Origin: an uncultured Pelagibacteraceae bacterium
Lineage (GTDB): Bacteria > Pseudomonadota > Alphaproteobacteria > Pelagibacterales > Pelagibacteraceae
Reading direction: 5' to 3'
Assembly (NCBI GenBank): GCA_902631535.1
Contig: CACOYX010000007.1
Span: 1 to 45,918 of the forward strand
Length of the DNA: 45,918 nucleotides
Position 1 is the stretch's first letter; the number at the start of each line of letters is the position of its first letter. The position numbers and the translations under genes were made by a program. A model generated the notes under the pieces. The model was not told where the DNA came from. It was given only the letters and a program-made list of their open reading frames with translations, and ran no database searches. Below, one piece after another: positions 7,666 through 16,085 of this stretch.

Positions 7666-8856
7666 ATGGGTGAAATAAATTTCTTTCCTGATGATTTAGA
7701 AATCAAAGATCAAAAGATAATTCTTAGATTAGATTTAAATGTTCCAATAAAAGACAAAGTTATTAAAGATGATACAAGAATAACTTTATGTTTACCTTTT
7801 ATAAATAGACTAATTGAAAAAAAAGCAAAAATTATAATTATTAGTCATTTAGGTCGACCAAAAGGAATAAATGTCCCTGACCTGTCTTTAATACCTATCT
7901 ACAAATATCTCAAAGATGCGCTTAAAACTAATGTTTATTTTTTTAGAGGAACTTTTGATGGTGAAACTAAAGAAAAATTTTCTCACCTAAAAGGAGGTGA
8001 GGTAATATTAATTGAGAATATAAGATTTTTTAAAGAAGAAACCGAAGATGGCCAAGATTTTTCAAAAAAGCTAGCTGAACTTGGAGACATTTATATTAAT
8101 GATGCATTTTCATGCTCTCATAGGGAACAAGCTTCTGTGCATGGTATAACAAAATTTGTAAAAAAAAGTTATGCTGGTCCATTATTAAAAAAAGAAATAA
8201 CAGCAATAAATCTTGTTATAAAAAATAAAAAAGAACCAGTCACTTGCATTATCGGAGGATCAAAAATTTCTACAAAAATTAATGTTATTACTAATCTTTT
8301 AAAAAAAGTAAACAATATGGTAATAGTTGGAGCAATGGCTAATAATTTTTTTGTTTATAAAAACTTAAAGGTTGGAAAATCATTGGTTGAAAAAGATACA
8401 AAAGAAATAATTAAGACTATTTATAGCAAAGCTGAACAGAATAATTGTAAAATATTAATACCTGAAGATTGTATAGTCGGAGTTAGTTTTGAAGGTAAGG
8501 GAATTAATAAAAGTCTAGGTGATATACTTGATGATGAAATTATTTTGGACATAGGAGAAAACACAATAAAAAATATTTGTGAGGTAGTTGAACGATCTAA
8601 TACAGTCTTATGGAATGGACCGGCTGGATATTTTGAAAATGAAAACTTTGCGAAGGGAACTTTCTCTATCGCAGAAAATATATCAAAAAATACTATTGAA
8701 AAATCGTTAATTTCAGTGCTTGGAGGTGGTGATACTTTAGCAGCAATTAATAGAAATAAAAATAAACTTTCATTCTCGCACTTATCAACAGCAGGAGGTG
8801 CATTTTTAGAATACTTAGAAGGAAAAGACTTGCCTGGCATAAGTGTTTTAAAATAA
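7666..8856 (+). CDS. pgk: Phosphoglycerate kinase
   Basis: 396 residues, full length. Motifs include RLDLNVP (3-phosphoglycerate binding), SHLGRPKG, the DAFSCSHREQASVHGI hinge region, GGSKISTKINVI, WNGPAGYFE and the nucleotide loop GGGDTLAAI. The enzyme interconverts 1,3-bisphosphoglycerate and 3-phosphoglycerate with ATP formation. DAFSCSHREQAS replaces the more common DAFGTAHRAHAS, but the key Asp and His remain. It lies between tkt and the aldolase gene in one transcription unit, consistent with a glycolysis/gluconeogenesis and pentose-phosphate operon. Confidence 0.96.
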   Translation: MGEINFFPDDLEIKDQKIILRLDLNVPIKDKVIKDDTRITLCLPFINRLIEKKAKIIIISHLGRPKGINVPDLSLIPIYKYLKDALKTNVYFFRGTFDGETKEKFSHLKGGEVILIENIRFFKEETEDGQDFSKKLAELGDIYINDAFSCSHREQASVHGITKFVKKSYAGPLLKKEITAINLVIKNKKEPVTCIIGGSKISTKINVITNLLKKVNNMVIVGAMANNFFVYKNLKVGKSLVEKDTKEIIKTIYSKAEQNNCKILIPEDCIVGVSFEGKGINKSLGDILDDEIILDIGENTIKNICEVVERSNTVLWNGPAGYFENENFAKGTFSIAENISKNTIEKSLISVLGGGDTLAAINRNKNKLSFSHLSTAGGAFLEYLEGKDLPGISVLK

Positions 8857-8865
8857 ATAATCTTT

Positions 8866-9882
8866 ATGACTTTAAATGATATCGCAAAAAAAATGTGTAC
8901 AAAGGGAAAAGGTATCCTGGCAGCAGACGAGAGTACTGGCACTATAGCAAAAAGATTTAAAAGTATAAATGTAGAGAATTCAGAAAAAAATAGATTAAAT
9001 TTTAGACAAACTCTTTTTAACTCAAGTGCGATGAAGGATTTTATCGGAGGGGTAATTTTGTTTGATGAAACTATAAAACAAAAAACTACTTTAGGCCCAA
9101 CTGTTCCAGAATTGATTTCAAAACATGGATCGATACCGGGAATTAAAGTTGATAAAGGTGCTAAACCATTGGCAGGTTCTATCGATGAAACAGTTACAGA
9201 GGGTTTAGATGGTTTGCGAGAAAGATTGAAAGAATATTATAATTTAGGAGCAAGATTTACCAAATGGAGAGCTGTATACAAAATTTCAGACAAATTTCCT
9301 TCTACTCAATCAATTAAATCTAATGCTCATGCATTAGCAAGATACGCAGCTTTAGTTCAAGAAGCTAAAATGGTGCCAATAGTTGAACCTGAAGTTCTTA
9401 TGGATGGTTCGCATAATATTGATAAGTGCTATCAAGTTACAACCGATGTTCTAAACGAATGTTATAATGAGCTTGAGATACATAAAGTTGATCTAAAAGG
9501 GACTGTATTAAAACCAAATATGGTAATACCTGGATCTGAATGTAAAGATAAATCTAGCTCTGAAGAAATAGCAAAAAAAACACTGGATTGTTTAAAAAAA
9601 AATGTGCCAAGCGATGTTCCTGGAATTGCATTTTTATCGGGCGGCCAGTCAGAAATGGAGTCTAGTAAAAATTTAAATGAGATTAATAAAATTAATGATA
9701 GTAATTTTTTGATTACCTTTTCTTATGGAAGAGGGTTACAAGCTAGTGCCTTAAAGGAATTCGGTAAAGATCAAAAAAATACAGAAAATATTCAGAAAGC
9801 TTTTAATCACAGAGCCAAAATGAATGGCTTGTCCTCAAAAGGAGAATGGTCTGAAAACCTGGAAAAAGAATCAGCAGCTTAG
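8866..9882 (+). CDS. fba: Class I fructose-bisphosphate aldolase
   Basis: 338 residues of the class I (Schiff-base) aldolase family. Visible motifs: ILAADESTGTIAKRF near residue 20, the substrate region GGVILFDETI, KWRAVYKI, VEPEVLMDG, the catalytic lysine in VLKPNMVIPG, and SYGRGLQASALK near the end. It splits fructose 1,6-bisphosphate to two triose phosphates without a metal ion. It resembles the eukaryote-type class I enzymes more than the metal-dependent class II enzyme of many bacteria. The start codon is 9 bases after the pgk stop. The product ends normally before thiE. Confidence 0.95.
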   Translation: MTLNDIAKKMCTKGKGILAADESTGTIAKRFKSINVENSEKNRLNFRQTLFNSSAMKDFIGGVILFDETIKQKTTLGPTVPELISKHGSIPGIKVDKGAKPLAGSIDETVTEGLDGLRERLKEYYNLGARFTKWRAVYKISDKFPSTQSIKSNAHALARYAALVQEAKMVPIVEPEVLMDGSHNIDKCYQVTTDVLNECYNELEIHKVDLKGTVLKPNMVIPGSECKDKSSSEEIAKKTLDCLKKNVPSDVPGIAFLSGGQSEMESSKNLNEINKINDSNFLITFSYGRGLQASALKEFGKDQKNTENIQKAFNHRAKMNGLSSKGEWSENLEKESAA

Positions 9883-9885
9883 CCC

Positions 9886-10488
9886 TTGAAGAGACTTGTA
9901 TACTTAATTTCACCAAGTAAAGTTAAAGAAAACTTTTACTCAGACTTAAACGAAGTTTTAGCTTTTAAAAATGTAAAATTTTTTCAATTAAGATTAAAAA
10001 AAATTAAAAAAAAAGATCTTTTTCAAATAATAAACAAAGTAAAAAAAATAACAATTAAGCATAATGTCAAATTAATATTGAATGATAATTTTATTTTGGC
10101 TAATAAAACTAAAGTAGATGGTTGTCATATGGGACAACGTGATGGTTCATTTAAAATTGCAAGAAAAAAACTTAAAAGAAAGATTTTAGGCATTACATGT
10201 CATGGCTCTAAAACTCTTGCCGAAGAAGCATATAGAAATAATGCAGATTACATTGCTTTTGGCTCTTTTTTTAAATCAAAACTTAAACCGGGTGCAAAAA
10301 AAGCAAATATTAGCATTATAAGATGGGCTAAGAAAAAGATTAAAAAACCAATTGTAGTAATAGGTGGAATTAATAATTTGAATTATAAAAAATTAATAAA
10401 TGCAGGAGCAAAATATATTGCAATATCAAGTTTTATTTGGGATAACCCAAAATTAAAACCTGAATTAGCAATAAGAAAATTTAAATGA
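9886..10488 (+). CDS. thiE: Thiamine-phosphate synthase-like protein (TTG start)
   Basis: 200 residues from a TTG at 9886, three bases after the aldolase stop; no ATG offers a better start. ThiE motifs are visible: FFQLRLK (pyrophosphate/HMP binding), LILNDN, CHMGQRDG, GITCHGS, ADYIAFGSFFKSKLKPGAKK and the phosphate-binding VVIGGIN...INAGAKYIAISSF. ThiE joins HMP diphosphate and thiazole phosphate to make thiamine phosphate. With thiD at 22.5 kb it fits thiamine synthesis from imported precursors. The relaxed motifs (SKLKPGAKK in place of the usual T-TK) leave room for a TenI-like relative. It overlaps efp by 4 bases. Confidence 0.8.
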   Translation: MKRLVYLISPSKVKENFYSDLNEVLAFKNVKFFQLRLKKIKKKDLFQIINKVKKITIKHNVKLILNDNFILANKTKVDGCHMGQRDGSFKIARKKLKRKILGITCHGSKTLAEEAYRNNADYIAFGSFFKSKLKPGAKKANISIIRWAKKKIKKPIVVIGGINNLNYKKLINAGAKYIAISSFIWDNPKLKPELAIRKFK

Positions 10489-11048
10489 AAATAACAGCTA
10501 ACGAAATTAAACCTGGAATGATAATAGAGCACAAAAATGATTATTGGAATGTTTTAAAAACACAACATGTTAAGCCAGGAAAAGGTGGCGCTTTTAATCA
10601 AGTAGAATTAAAAAGTGTTGTTAAGGGCACAAAATTAAATGAAAGATTTAGGTCAAGTGAAACCGTGGAGAAAGCTGAAGTTGATGAAAAAAAGTTTAAT
10701 TTTTTATATCTAGATGGTGAAAGCTGTCATTTCATGGACAACGTTTCATTTGAGCAAGTTGAGATACCAAAATCTGTCACGGGAGAACAGTATAAACTTT
10801 TAAAAGAAAATTTAGAAGTTACAATTTCATTTATGGAAGATAAGCCAATTTCTGTAGAGTTACCAAATAATATTGAATGTGTAGTAGAGTCAACCGATGC
10901 TGCAATAAAAAATCAAACAGCCTCATCATCTTATAAGCCTGCTCTACTTGATTGTGGTGTAAAAATTAATGTTCCACCGTTTATTGAAAGTGGAGAAAAA
11001 ATTATCATCGATACTCGAACATTAGAATATGTGAAAAGAGTAAATTAA
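10485..11048 (+). CDS. efp: Translation elongation factor P
   Basis: 187 residues with the three beta-barrel domains of EF-P. The N-terminal KOW-like domain carries the loop HVKPGKGGAF, whose tip lysine is K33, equivalent to E. coli K34, the site of beta-lysylation by EpmA/EpmB. C-terminal EF-P motifs (VPPFIESGEKIIIDTRTLEYVKRV) are intact. EF-P rescues ribosomes stalled at proline runs. No epmA or epmB is in the window, so the modification state is unknown. ATGA overlap with thiE and a stop sharing a base with the suhB start (TAATG) show tight coupling. Confidence 0.97.
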   Translation: MKITANEIKPGMIIEHKNDYWNVLKTQHVKPGKGGAFNQVELKSVVKGTKLNERFRSSETVEKAEVDEKKFNFLYLDGESCHFMDNVSFEQVEIPKSVTGEQYKLLKENLEVTISFMEDKPISVELPNNIECVVESTDAAIKNQTASSSYKPALLDCGVKINVPPFIESGEKIIIDTRTLEYVKRVN

Positions 11049-11848
11049 TGAGATTAGAGTCTCCTCAAATTAATTTGATAACTAGAGCTTGTATGAAAGC
11101 CTCAAGATCTTTAATTAGGGATTTTGGAGAGATTGAAAATCTACAAGTTTTAGAAAAAGGTCCAGGTGACTTTGTTTCATCTGCTGATAAAAGGACTGAA
11201 AAAATATTAATTGATGAGCTTCAGAAAGCTCATCCAGATTATGGAATTATATCTGAGGAAGCAGGTATTATAAATAAATCAAATATTAATAATAGATGGA
11301 TAATTGATCCTATAGATGGAACCATGAACTTTTTAAATGGAGTTCCTCAATTTGCAATTTCTATTGGATATGAAGAGGACGGTGAAATAAAATGTGGAGC
11401 AATTTTTAATCCTATTATGAACGAAATGTTTTGTGCTGAAAAAGGTAATGGTGCCTATCTTAATAATTCAAGAATAAGAGTTTCAAACAAAAAAAAAATT
11501 AAAGATTCATTGCTTGTAACTGGTGGTCCTAAAGGAGTAAGCAAAATTAAAGATAAAATTTACTCAGAGTATATTAATATTTCAAACAATGTTTCAAATG
11601 TCAGAAAGTTTGGCAGTGCTGCTTTGGATATAGCTTATGTGGCTTGTGGAAGGTTTGATGGATACTGGCAACGAGAATTAAATTATTGGGATATAGCAGC
11701 AGGTATTATAATCTTAAAAGAGGCGGGAGGATTTGTTGATTTTTTTGAGGAAGACACTAACTTACCTTTGAAAAAGAATATATTAGCTACTAATTCCAAT
11801 ATTCATGAAGAATTAAGAGGTCTTTTAAATAAAAAAAATATTGAGTAA
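11048..11848 (+). CDS. suhB: Inositol-monophosphatase family protein (SuhB-like)
   Basis: 266 residues. Metal-binding motifs of the FIG/IMPase superfamily are complete: SEE with E70, DPIDGTMNF with D87 and D90, and WDIAAG near residue 217. The family hydrolyses small sugar phosphates such as inositol 1-phosphate; in bacteria SuhB also acts with the Nus transcription-antitermination complex. The start codon shares its A with the efp stop. Length and motifs are normal. Substrate cannot be told from sequence. Confidence 0.9.
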   Translation: MRLESPQINLITRACMKASRSLIRDFGEIENLQVLEKGPGDFVSSADKRTEKILIDELQKAHPDYGIISEEAGIINKSNINNRWIIDPIDGTMNFLNGVPQFAISIGYEEDGEIKCGAIFNPIMNEMFCAEKGNGAYLNNSRIRVSNKKKIKDSLLVTGGPKGVSKIKDKIYSEYINISNNVSNVRKFGSAALDIAYVACGRFDGYWQRELNYWDIAAGIIILKEAGGFVDFFEEDTNLPLKKNILATNSNIHEELRGLLNKKNIE

Positions 11849-11876
11849 AAACAATTAATATTATAAAACTCCGTTC

Positions 11877-12101
11877 ATGAAAAAGAACATACATCCAAAT
11901 TACCATAAAATTAAAGTTGTAATGACCGATGGTACTGAGTTTGAAACGCGATCAACTTGGGGTAAAGAAAACGATACTTTAAAATTAGACATTGATCCTA
12001 AATCTCATTACGCTTGGACAGGTGGTACTCAAAAAGTTTTAGATAAAGGCAGAGTAAGCAAATATAACAAAAAATTTAGCAACCTTAGATCAAAAAAATA
12101 G
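11877..12101 (+). CDS. rpmE: Ribosomal protein bL31
   Basis: 74 residues beginning [20 protein letters not shown], with the HYAWTGG motif typical of alphaproteobacterial bL31. It has no cysteine, so it is the zinc-free (C-minus) form and cannot hold the Zn ion of the CxxC type. bL31 bridges the two ribosomal subunits near the central protuberance. No clear Shine-Dalgarno precedes the ATG. The gene is followed 3 bases later by the DUF1013/TrcR gene, a typical alphaproteobacterial pair. Confidence 0.95.
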   Translation: MKKNIHPNYHKIKVVMTDGTEFETRSTWGKENDTLKLDIDPKSHYAWTGGTQKVLDKGRVSKYNKKFSNLRSKK

Positions 12102-12104
12102 TTT

Positions 12105-12689
12105 ATGACTGAAACTCCATTTATGCCAAAAGCAACAGCTGTTTGGCTAGTTGAAAACACAACGCTAACTTTTAAACAAATTGCGGAATTTTGTAATTTG
12201 CATGAACTTGAAATTAAGGGAATTGCAGATGGAGATGTTGCGAAAGGAATTAAAGCCTATAATCCCATTCTTGCTGGCCAGTTGTCTAGGGAAGAAATTG
12301 AGACATGTTCTAAAAACCCTGAAAAAAAGTTAAGTTTATTAAAAAAAGTTGAGGAAGTTGAAATTAAAGAAAGAAAAAAACCTAAGTATACACCTTTGTC
12401 CAAAAGACAAGATAGACCCGATGCAATTTTATGGCTATGTAAAAATGCATCAGAATTAACAGATGGTCAAATTTCTAAATTAGTGGGGAGTACCAAAGGT
12501 ACAGTCTCTCTGATCAGAAAAAGAAGTTACTGGAATTTCTCTAATTTGAAACCTAGGGATCCAGTAATACTAGCTCTTTGCACACAACAGACTTTTCAAA
12601 AAGCTCTTGATAAGGCCAAGAGGCGAGTTGAAAGAGAGAAAAAAGCAAAGATAAGAGAGGAGAAAAAGGCTCAAGCTGCTTCTCTATAG
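12105..12689 (+). CDS. trcR: DUF1013 family, TrcR-type cell-cycle regulator
   Basis: 194 residues of the alphaproteobacterial DUF1013 family, annotated in some genomes as cell-cycle transcriptional regulator TrcR. Two helix-turn-helix-like segments are visible: TFKQIAEFCNLHELEIKGI (about 22-40) and LTDGQISKLVGSTKGTVSLI (about 117-136). The C-terminal tail is a Lys/Arg/Glu-rich helix. DNA binding is inferred from these helices. Position directly after rpmE is characteristic. What it regulates cannot be read from the sequence. Confidence 0.85.
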   Translation: MTETPFMPKATAVWLVENTTLTFKQIAEFCNLHELEIKGIADGDVAKGIKAYNPILAGQLSREEIETCSKNPEKKLSLLKKVEEVEIKERKKPKYTPLSKRQDRPDAILWLCKNASELTDGQISKLVGSTKGTVSLIRKRSYWNFSNLKPRDPVILALCTQQTFQKALDKAKRRVEREKKAKIREEKKAQAASL

Positions 12690-12730
12690 ACAAATAGTCT
12701 TTCTAATGGTAACTACCATCAAATTTAACT

Positions 12731-12743
12731 GGAGGTTTTTATT
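12731..12743 (+). promoter_or_regulatory. Strong Shine-Dalgarno and ATT start codon of rpsU
   Basis: GGAGG at 12731-12735 is five bases before ATT at 12741-12743. It is one of the clearest Shine-Dalgarno sequences in the window; most genes here have none or a weak one. The only other in-frame candidates before the conserved coding region are CTG (12729), which overlaps the GGAGG, and the stop TAA at 12726. A small inverted repeat (ATGGT 12706-12710, ACCAT 12715-12719) lies just upstream. ATT starts are known from infC and pcnB in E. coli, where initiation factor 3 discriminates against them. Confidence 0.7.
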
Positions 12744-12935
12744 AAAATAGACGTAAAAGATAATAATATAGAGCAAGCAATTAGAGTTCTGAAAAGAAAG
12801 CTTCAAAAAGAGGGTTTTTTCAAAGTTATGAAAATGAAAAGTACTTATGAAAAACCATCTGAAAAAAAAAAGAGAGTTCAAACAGAGAATCTTAAGAGAA
12901 TAAAAAAACTCCAAAAACTAAAAAATAGATATTAG
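12741..12935 (+). CDS. rpsU: Ribosomal protein bS21, apparent ATT start
   Basis: Reading from ATT at 12741 gives 64 residues, read as [20 protein letters not shown] and onward, through [20 protein letters not shown] to a stop at 12933-12935. This matches bS21 closely (VxDNNxEQALRxLKRKxQxEG and EKPSEKR). The ATT codon sits exactly where the initiator Met falls in homologues, and GGAGG is ideally spaced. No ATG occurs before residue 30. bS21 is a small basic 30S protein near the anti-Shine-Dalgarno end of 16S rRNA. An ATT start with a strong ribosome site suggests regulated initiation. A sequencing error (ATT for ATG) is the alternative. Confidence 0.9.
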   Translation: MKIDVKDNNIEQAIRVLKRKLQKEGFFKVMKMKSTYEKPSEKKKRVQTENLKRIKKLQKLKNRY

Positions 12936-12961
12936 ACTTATTTAAAATGAGAGGATCAACA

Positions 12962-13165
12962 ATGCCATCGGGTAAAGTAAAATGGTTTAACGCCAAAAAA
13001 GGTTATGGATTTATTACTGATGATGAAACGCAAAAGGATATTTTTCTTCATGTGTCAGCATTAGAGGAATCTAAGTTAAGAGTATTGAAGGAAGAGCAGA
13101 TAATTGTATACGATATAAAAGAAGAGAAAGATAAACTTCAGGCTATTAATATTAAAAAAAAGTAA
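12962..13165 (+). CDS. cspA: Cold-shock domain protein
   Basis: 67 residues from the ATG at 12962, starting MPSGKVKWFNAKKGYGFITD. An earlier in-frame ATG at 12947 exists, but GAGGA at 12951-12955 is correctly spaced for 12962 and homologues start there. The nucleic-acid binding motifs RNP1 (KGYGFI) and RNP2 (DIFLHVSAL) are intact. Such proteins bind single-stranded RNA/DNA and act as RNA chaperones. The gene lies between rpsU and tRNA-fMet. Which csp paralogue this is cannot be decided. Confidence 0.92.
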   Translation: MPSGKVKWFNAKKGYGFITDDETQKDIFLHVSALEESKLRVLKEEQIIVYDIKEEKDKLQAINIKKK

Positions 13166-13170
13166 TTTAT

Positions 13171-13247
<77 letters not shown>

Positions 13248-13249
13248 AA

Positions 13250-15511
13250 ATGACAGACACAATCAGAAATATCACTATTATAGCTCACGTCGATCATGGA
13301 AAAACTACTTTGATTGATAATCTTATGAGACAAAGCGGAACTTTTAGGGAAAACGAAAATGTCGAAGAAAGAGTAATGGACTCTGGAGAGCTAGAAAAAG
13401 AGAGAGGAATAACAATTCTTGCAAAACCTACTTCGATTAATTGGAAAAATTCAAGAATAAATATTATTGATACGCCAGGTCACAGAGATTTTGCAGCTGA
13501 AGTTGAGAGAGTTTTACATATGGCCGATGGAGCTTTATTACTAATTGATTCAGCCGAAGGAGTAATGCCACAAACGAAGTTTGTATTATCTAAAGCTTTA
13601 AAACAAGGTTTGAAACCAATTGTAGTAATTAATAAGCTTGATAAACAGGATCAAAGAGCAAATGAAGTATTAGATGAAACTTTTGACTTATTTGTAAGTC
13701 TTGATGCAAATGAGGAGCAATTAGACTTTCCGGTATTATATGCAAGTGGAAGATCTGGCTGGGCATCTAAAGAGATAAATGGTCCAAGAGAAAATTTGCA
13801 ACCTTTATTAAATTTAATAATTGACCATGTTAAGCCGTCGACTTTTGATAAAACGAAACCATTCGCTATGCTTTCTACACTCCTTTATGCTGACAGTTTT
13901 TTAGGAAGAAGCTTAGTAGGAAGAATTGCTCAAGGAACTGCAAAAGCAAATCAGCAAATAAAGGCTATTAATCTAAACGGAGAGAAAGTAGATGAAGGAA
14001 GGCTTACAAAAATTTTTAGATATGAGGGTACAAAAAAAATTCCTATTGATGAAGGTGAAGCTGGAGATATTGTAATTATTGCTGGATTAGAAAAAGCTAA
14101 TGTTGCTGATACAATTTGTGATTTAGAAATAAACGATCCAATTAATGCTACGCCTATTGATCCCCCTACCATGTCAATAACAATTACCGTAAATAGTTCT
14201 CCTTTGGCAGGGACGGAAGGAAAAAAATTAACAAGTACTCAAATAAGGGAACGATTAATTTTGGAAGCTGAAAACAATGTTGGGATCAACTTTGAAGAAA
14301 ATGAAAATAAAGATGCTTTCGTTATAAGTGGTAGAGGTGAGTTGATGTTAGAGATTCTTTTAACACAGATGCGAAGAGAGGGTTTCGAAATGACCGTAAG
14401 CCCGCCAAAAGTTTTAATTAGAAAAAATGATAAAGGTAGTAAAATGGAGCCAATCGAAGAAATAACAATGGATTTAGATGAAGAGTTTTCATCAAGAATT
14501 ATAGACTCCATGAATAGAAGAAAAGGTAAATTAAAAGTTGAGTTTAGACTTTGGGATTTAGCAGCTGCAAAAGAAATGACAGCATTGGCTTTTACAACTA
14601 CACCATCAAACTGGAGAAGGGTAGCACATATAATCTCTGATAAAATTTATGAAAGATTGACTGGAGAAGAGGGTTATTTTGATACAAGAATAATTTATGT
14701 AGCAGAAAGCGGTCCAAAAAACCAAAGAGTAAAAAAACTTGCGATTATGGATCAAGATGGGTCTAATACAAAATATCTAACTTTAGGTAACGAGTTAGTT
14801 TTAACTCCAAGATTTAATCCAACAAATCAAATGGTCACATACATGTCATATTTTAGAAACATGCCCAGAGTTTACTTGCTTGATATTGAGACAGGCACCC
14901 AAGAAGTAGTTGGAAATTTTCCTGGAATGACCTTTGCACCTAGATTTTCACCTGACGGTAAAAAAATTGTAATGAGTTTTGCTAAAGATGGTAATTCAGA
15001 TATTTATACAATGGATCTTGACTCAAGAGTAGTTGAAAGAATAACTGACCATTCATCAATTGATACATCACCATCATTTTCACCAGACGGAAAATTCATT
15101 GCATTCAATTCAGATAGAAGTGGTTTGCAACAAATTTATGTTATGCGTAGTGATGGAAGCGGAGTTAAAAGAGTTACATTTGGCAATGGTATTTATGGAA
15201 CACCTGTGTGGTCACCTAGAGGAGATTTGATCGCATTTACAAAAATGCGTAAAGGTAAATTTTATATTGGTGTAATGAGAGTTGATGGCACCGGTGAAAG
15301 ATTGTTGACAGAAAATTTTTATCAAGAAGCACCTTCATGGTCACCAAATGGAAGAGTTTTGGTTTTTTATAGAGAAACTAAATCTGGATCACAGGGGGAG
15401 GGTTTTTCAGCAAAATTATGGTCTATTGATATTACAGGCTATAATGAAAGAAGGCTTAAAACTGAAACGGATGCCTCAGACCCATCTTGGTCCTCTCTTT
15501 TATCAAAATAA
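13250..15511 (+). CDS. Chimeric frame: TypA (BipA) front joined to TolB back
   Basis: 753 residues. Residues 1 to about 428 are TypA/BipA, a ribosome-binding GTPase: G1 AHVDHGKTT (12-20), RGIT (52-55), DTPGH (74-78), NKLD (128-131), then domain II and the EF-G-like domain III ([15 protein letters not shown]). TypA ends abruptly at RRKGKL, before its C-terminal domains of about 180 residues. From KVEFRLWD (429 on) the frame is TolB: the last part of its N-domain, then a six-bladed propeller with repeated FSPDG/WSPRG/WSPNG motifs to the normal TolB end. There is no signal peptide in front of the TolB part, so it could not reach the periplasm. The missing TolB front is on the opposite strand at 1-308. 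The likely cause is an inversion or misassembly. Confidence 0.92.
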   Translation: MTDTIRNITIIAHVDHGKTTLIDNLMRQSGTFRENENVEERVMDSGELEKERGITILAKPTSINWKNSRINIIDTPGHRDFAAEVERVLHMADGALLLIDSAEGVMPQTKFVLSKALKQGLKPIVVINKLDKQDQRANEVLDETFDLFVSLDANEEQLDFPVLYASGRSGWASKEINGPRENLQPLLNLIIDHVKPSTFDKTKPFAMLSTLLYADSFLGRSLVGRIAQGTAKANQQIKAINLNGEKVDEGRLTKIFRYEGTKKIPIDEGEAGDIVIIAGLEKANVADTICDLEINDPINATPIDPPTMSITITVNSSPLAGTEGKKLTSTQIRERLILEAENNVGINFEENENKDAFVISGRGELMLEILLTQMRREGFEMTVSPPKVLIRKNDKGSKMEPIEEITMDLDEEFSSRIIDSMNRRKGKLKVEFRLWDLAAAKEMTALAFTTTPSNWRRVAHIISDKIYERLTGEEGYFDTRIIYVAESGPKNQRVKKLAIMDQDGSNTKYLTLGNELVLTPRFNPTNQMVTYMSYFRNMPRVYLLDIETGTQEVVGNFPGMTFAPRFSPDGKKIVMSFAKDGNSDIYTMDLDSRVVERITDHSSIDTSPSFSPDGKFIAFNSDRSGLQQIYVMRSDGSGVKRVTFGNGIYGTPVWSPRGDLIAFTKMRKGKFYIGVMRVDGTGERLLTENFYQEAPSWSPNGRVLVFYRETKSGSQGEGFSAKLWSIDITGYNERRLKTETDASDPSWSSLLSK
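14528..14537 (+). other. TypA/TolB junction (inversion or assembly breakpoint)
   Basis: Family membership switches between codons 427 (TypA-like RRKGK) and 430 (TolB-like VEFRLWD), around AAATTAAAAG. The exact base cannot be fixed, because an A-rich stretch coding for Lys-Leu-Lys could belong to either gene. Such a short shared word is what an assembler or a microhomology-driven event would join. Reversing bases 1-14,530 brings the tolB front (1-308) to this point in the right orientation, lacking only about 50-60 bases. Confidence 0.8.
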
Positions 15512-15588
15512 TGGAATATTTTGAGTAAAATACACTTGAATAACTTTGAATAATTTGAAATAAACCACTTACTAACCCAGGGGAAAAA

Positions 15589-16065
15589 ATGATGTTTAAT
15601 AAGAATTTAAAAAATATATTACTAGTAATATTTGCTACTTTAATTTTAAGTGCATGTTCTACTGCTAAAAAATCTGGAAACGTGGACGGGGACGTTTATA
15701 CTGGAAAAGAAACAGTCAAATTTTTAGCTTCAGGTGTTCCGGACAGAGTATTTTTTGCTACAAATAAATCTTCTTTAACTACAGCTTCAAGAGCTACTTT
15801 AAGAAAACAAGCAACTTATTTGAGAAAAAATAAAAATCTTACTGTGACAATCGAAGGTCATGCAGATGAAAGAGGAACTAGAGAATATAACTTAGCTTTA
15901 GGTGAAAGAAGAGCTAATGCTGCTAAAGATTATTTGATGACTTATGGAATTTCTGGAAAAAGAATTTCTGTAATAAGCTATGGTAAAGAGAAGCCAGTGA
16001 ATTCAGCTTCAACTCCTTTAGCTTGGTCTCAAAATAGAAGATCTGTAACAGTTAAAGTAAATTAA
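15589..16065 (+). CDS. pal: Pal, peptidoglycan-associated lipoprotein
   Basis: 158 residues. A lipoprotein signal with lipobox LSAC places the lipidated Cys at about residue 22. The OmpA-like peptidoglycan-binding domain follows (about 50-155), with the GHADERGTREYNLALGERRA motif that contacts diaminopimelate. Pal anchors the outer membrane to the cell wall and is the partner of TolB. AGGGG before the double ATG (15589 and 15592) is a strong ribosome site. A rho-independent terminator follows directly. The gene keeps its normal position after the tolB C-terminal part. Confidence 0.96.
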   Translation: MMFNKNLKNILLVIFATLILSACSTAKKSGNVDGDVYTGKETVKFLASGVPDRVFFATNKSSLTTASRATLRKQATYLRKNKNLTVTIEGHADERGTREYNLALGERRANAAKDYLMTYGISGKRISVISYGKEKPVNSASTPLAWSQNRRSVTVKVN

Positions 16066-16085
16066 TTAATATTTTAACAAATACT

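Noticed and set aside
8421-8942. 173-codon open frame on the minus strand
   Set aside because: It lies opposite pgk and the aldolase start, both of which have full family motifs; its product has no recognisable pattern.
11849-11876. Promoter before rpmE (TTGAGT with TATAAA)
   Set aside because: The spacing is only about 15 bases and the boxes overlap the suhB end; it is not better than chance in this AT-rich DNA.
12947-12961. Earlier ATG for the cold-shock gene
   Set aside because: The ribosome site GAGGA lies between the two ATGs and is spaced for 12962, where homologues start.
13250-15511. TypA-TolB as a new functional fusion protein
   Set aside because: A cytoplasmic GTPase joined to a periplasmic propeller without a signal peptide makes no cellular sense, and the missing TolB front is present in the same window on the other strand.
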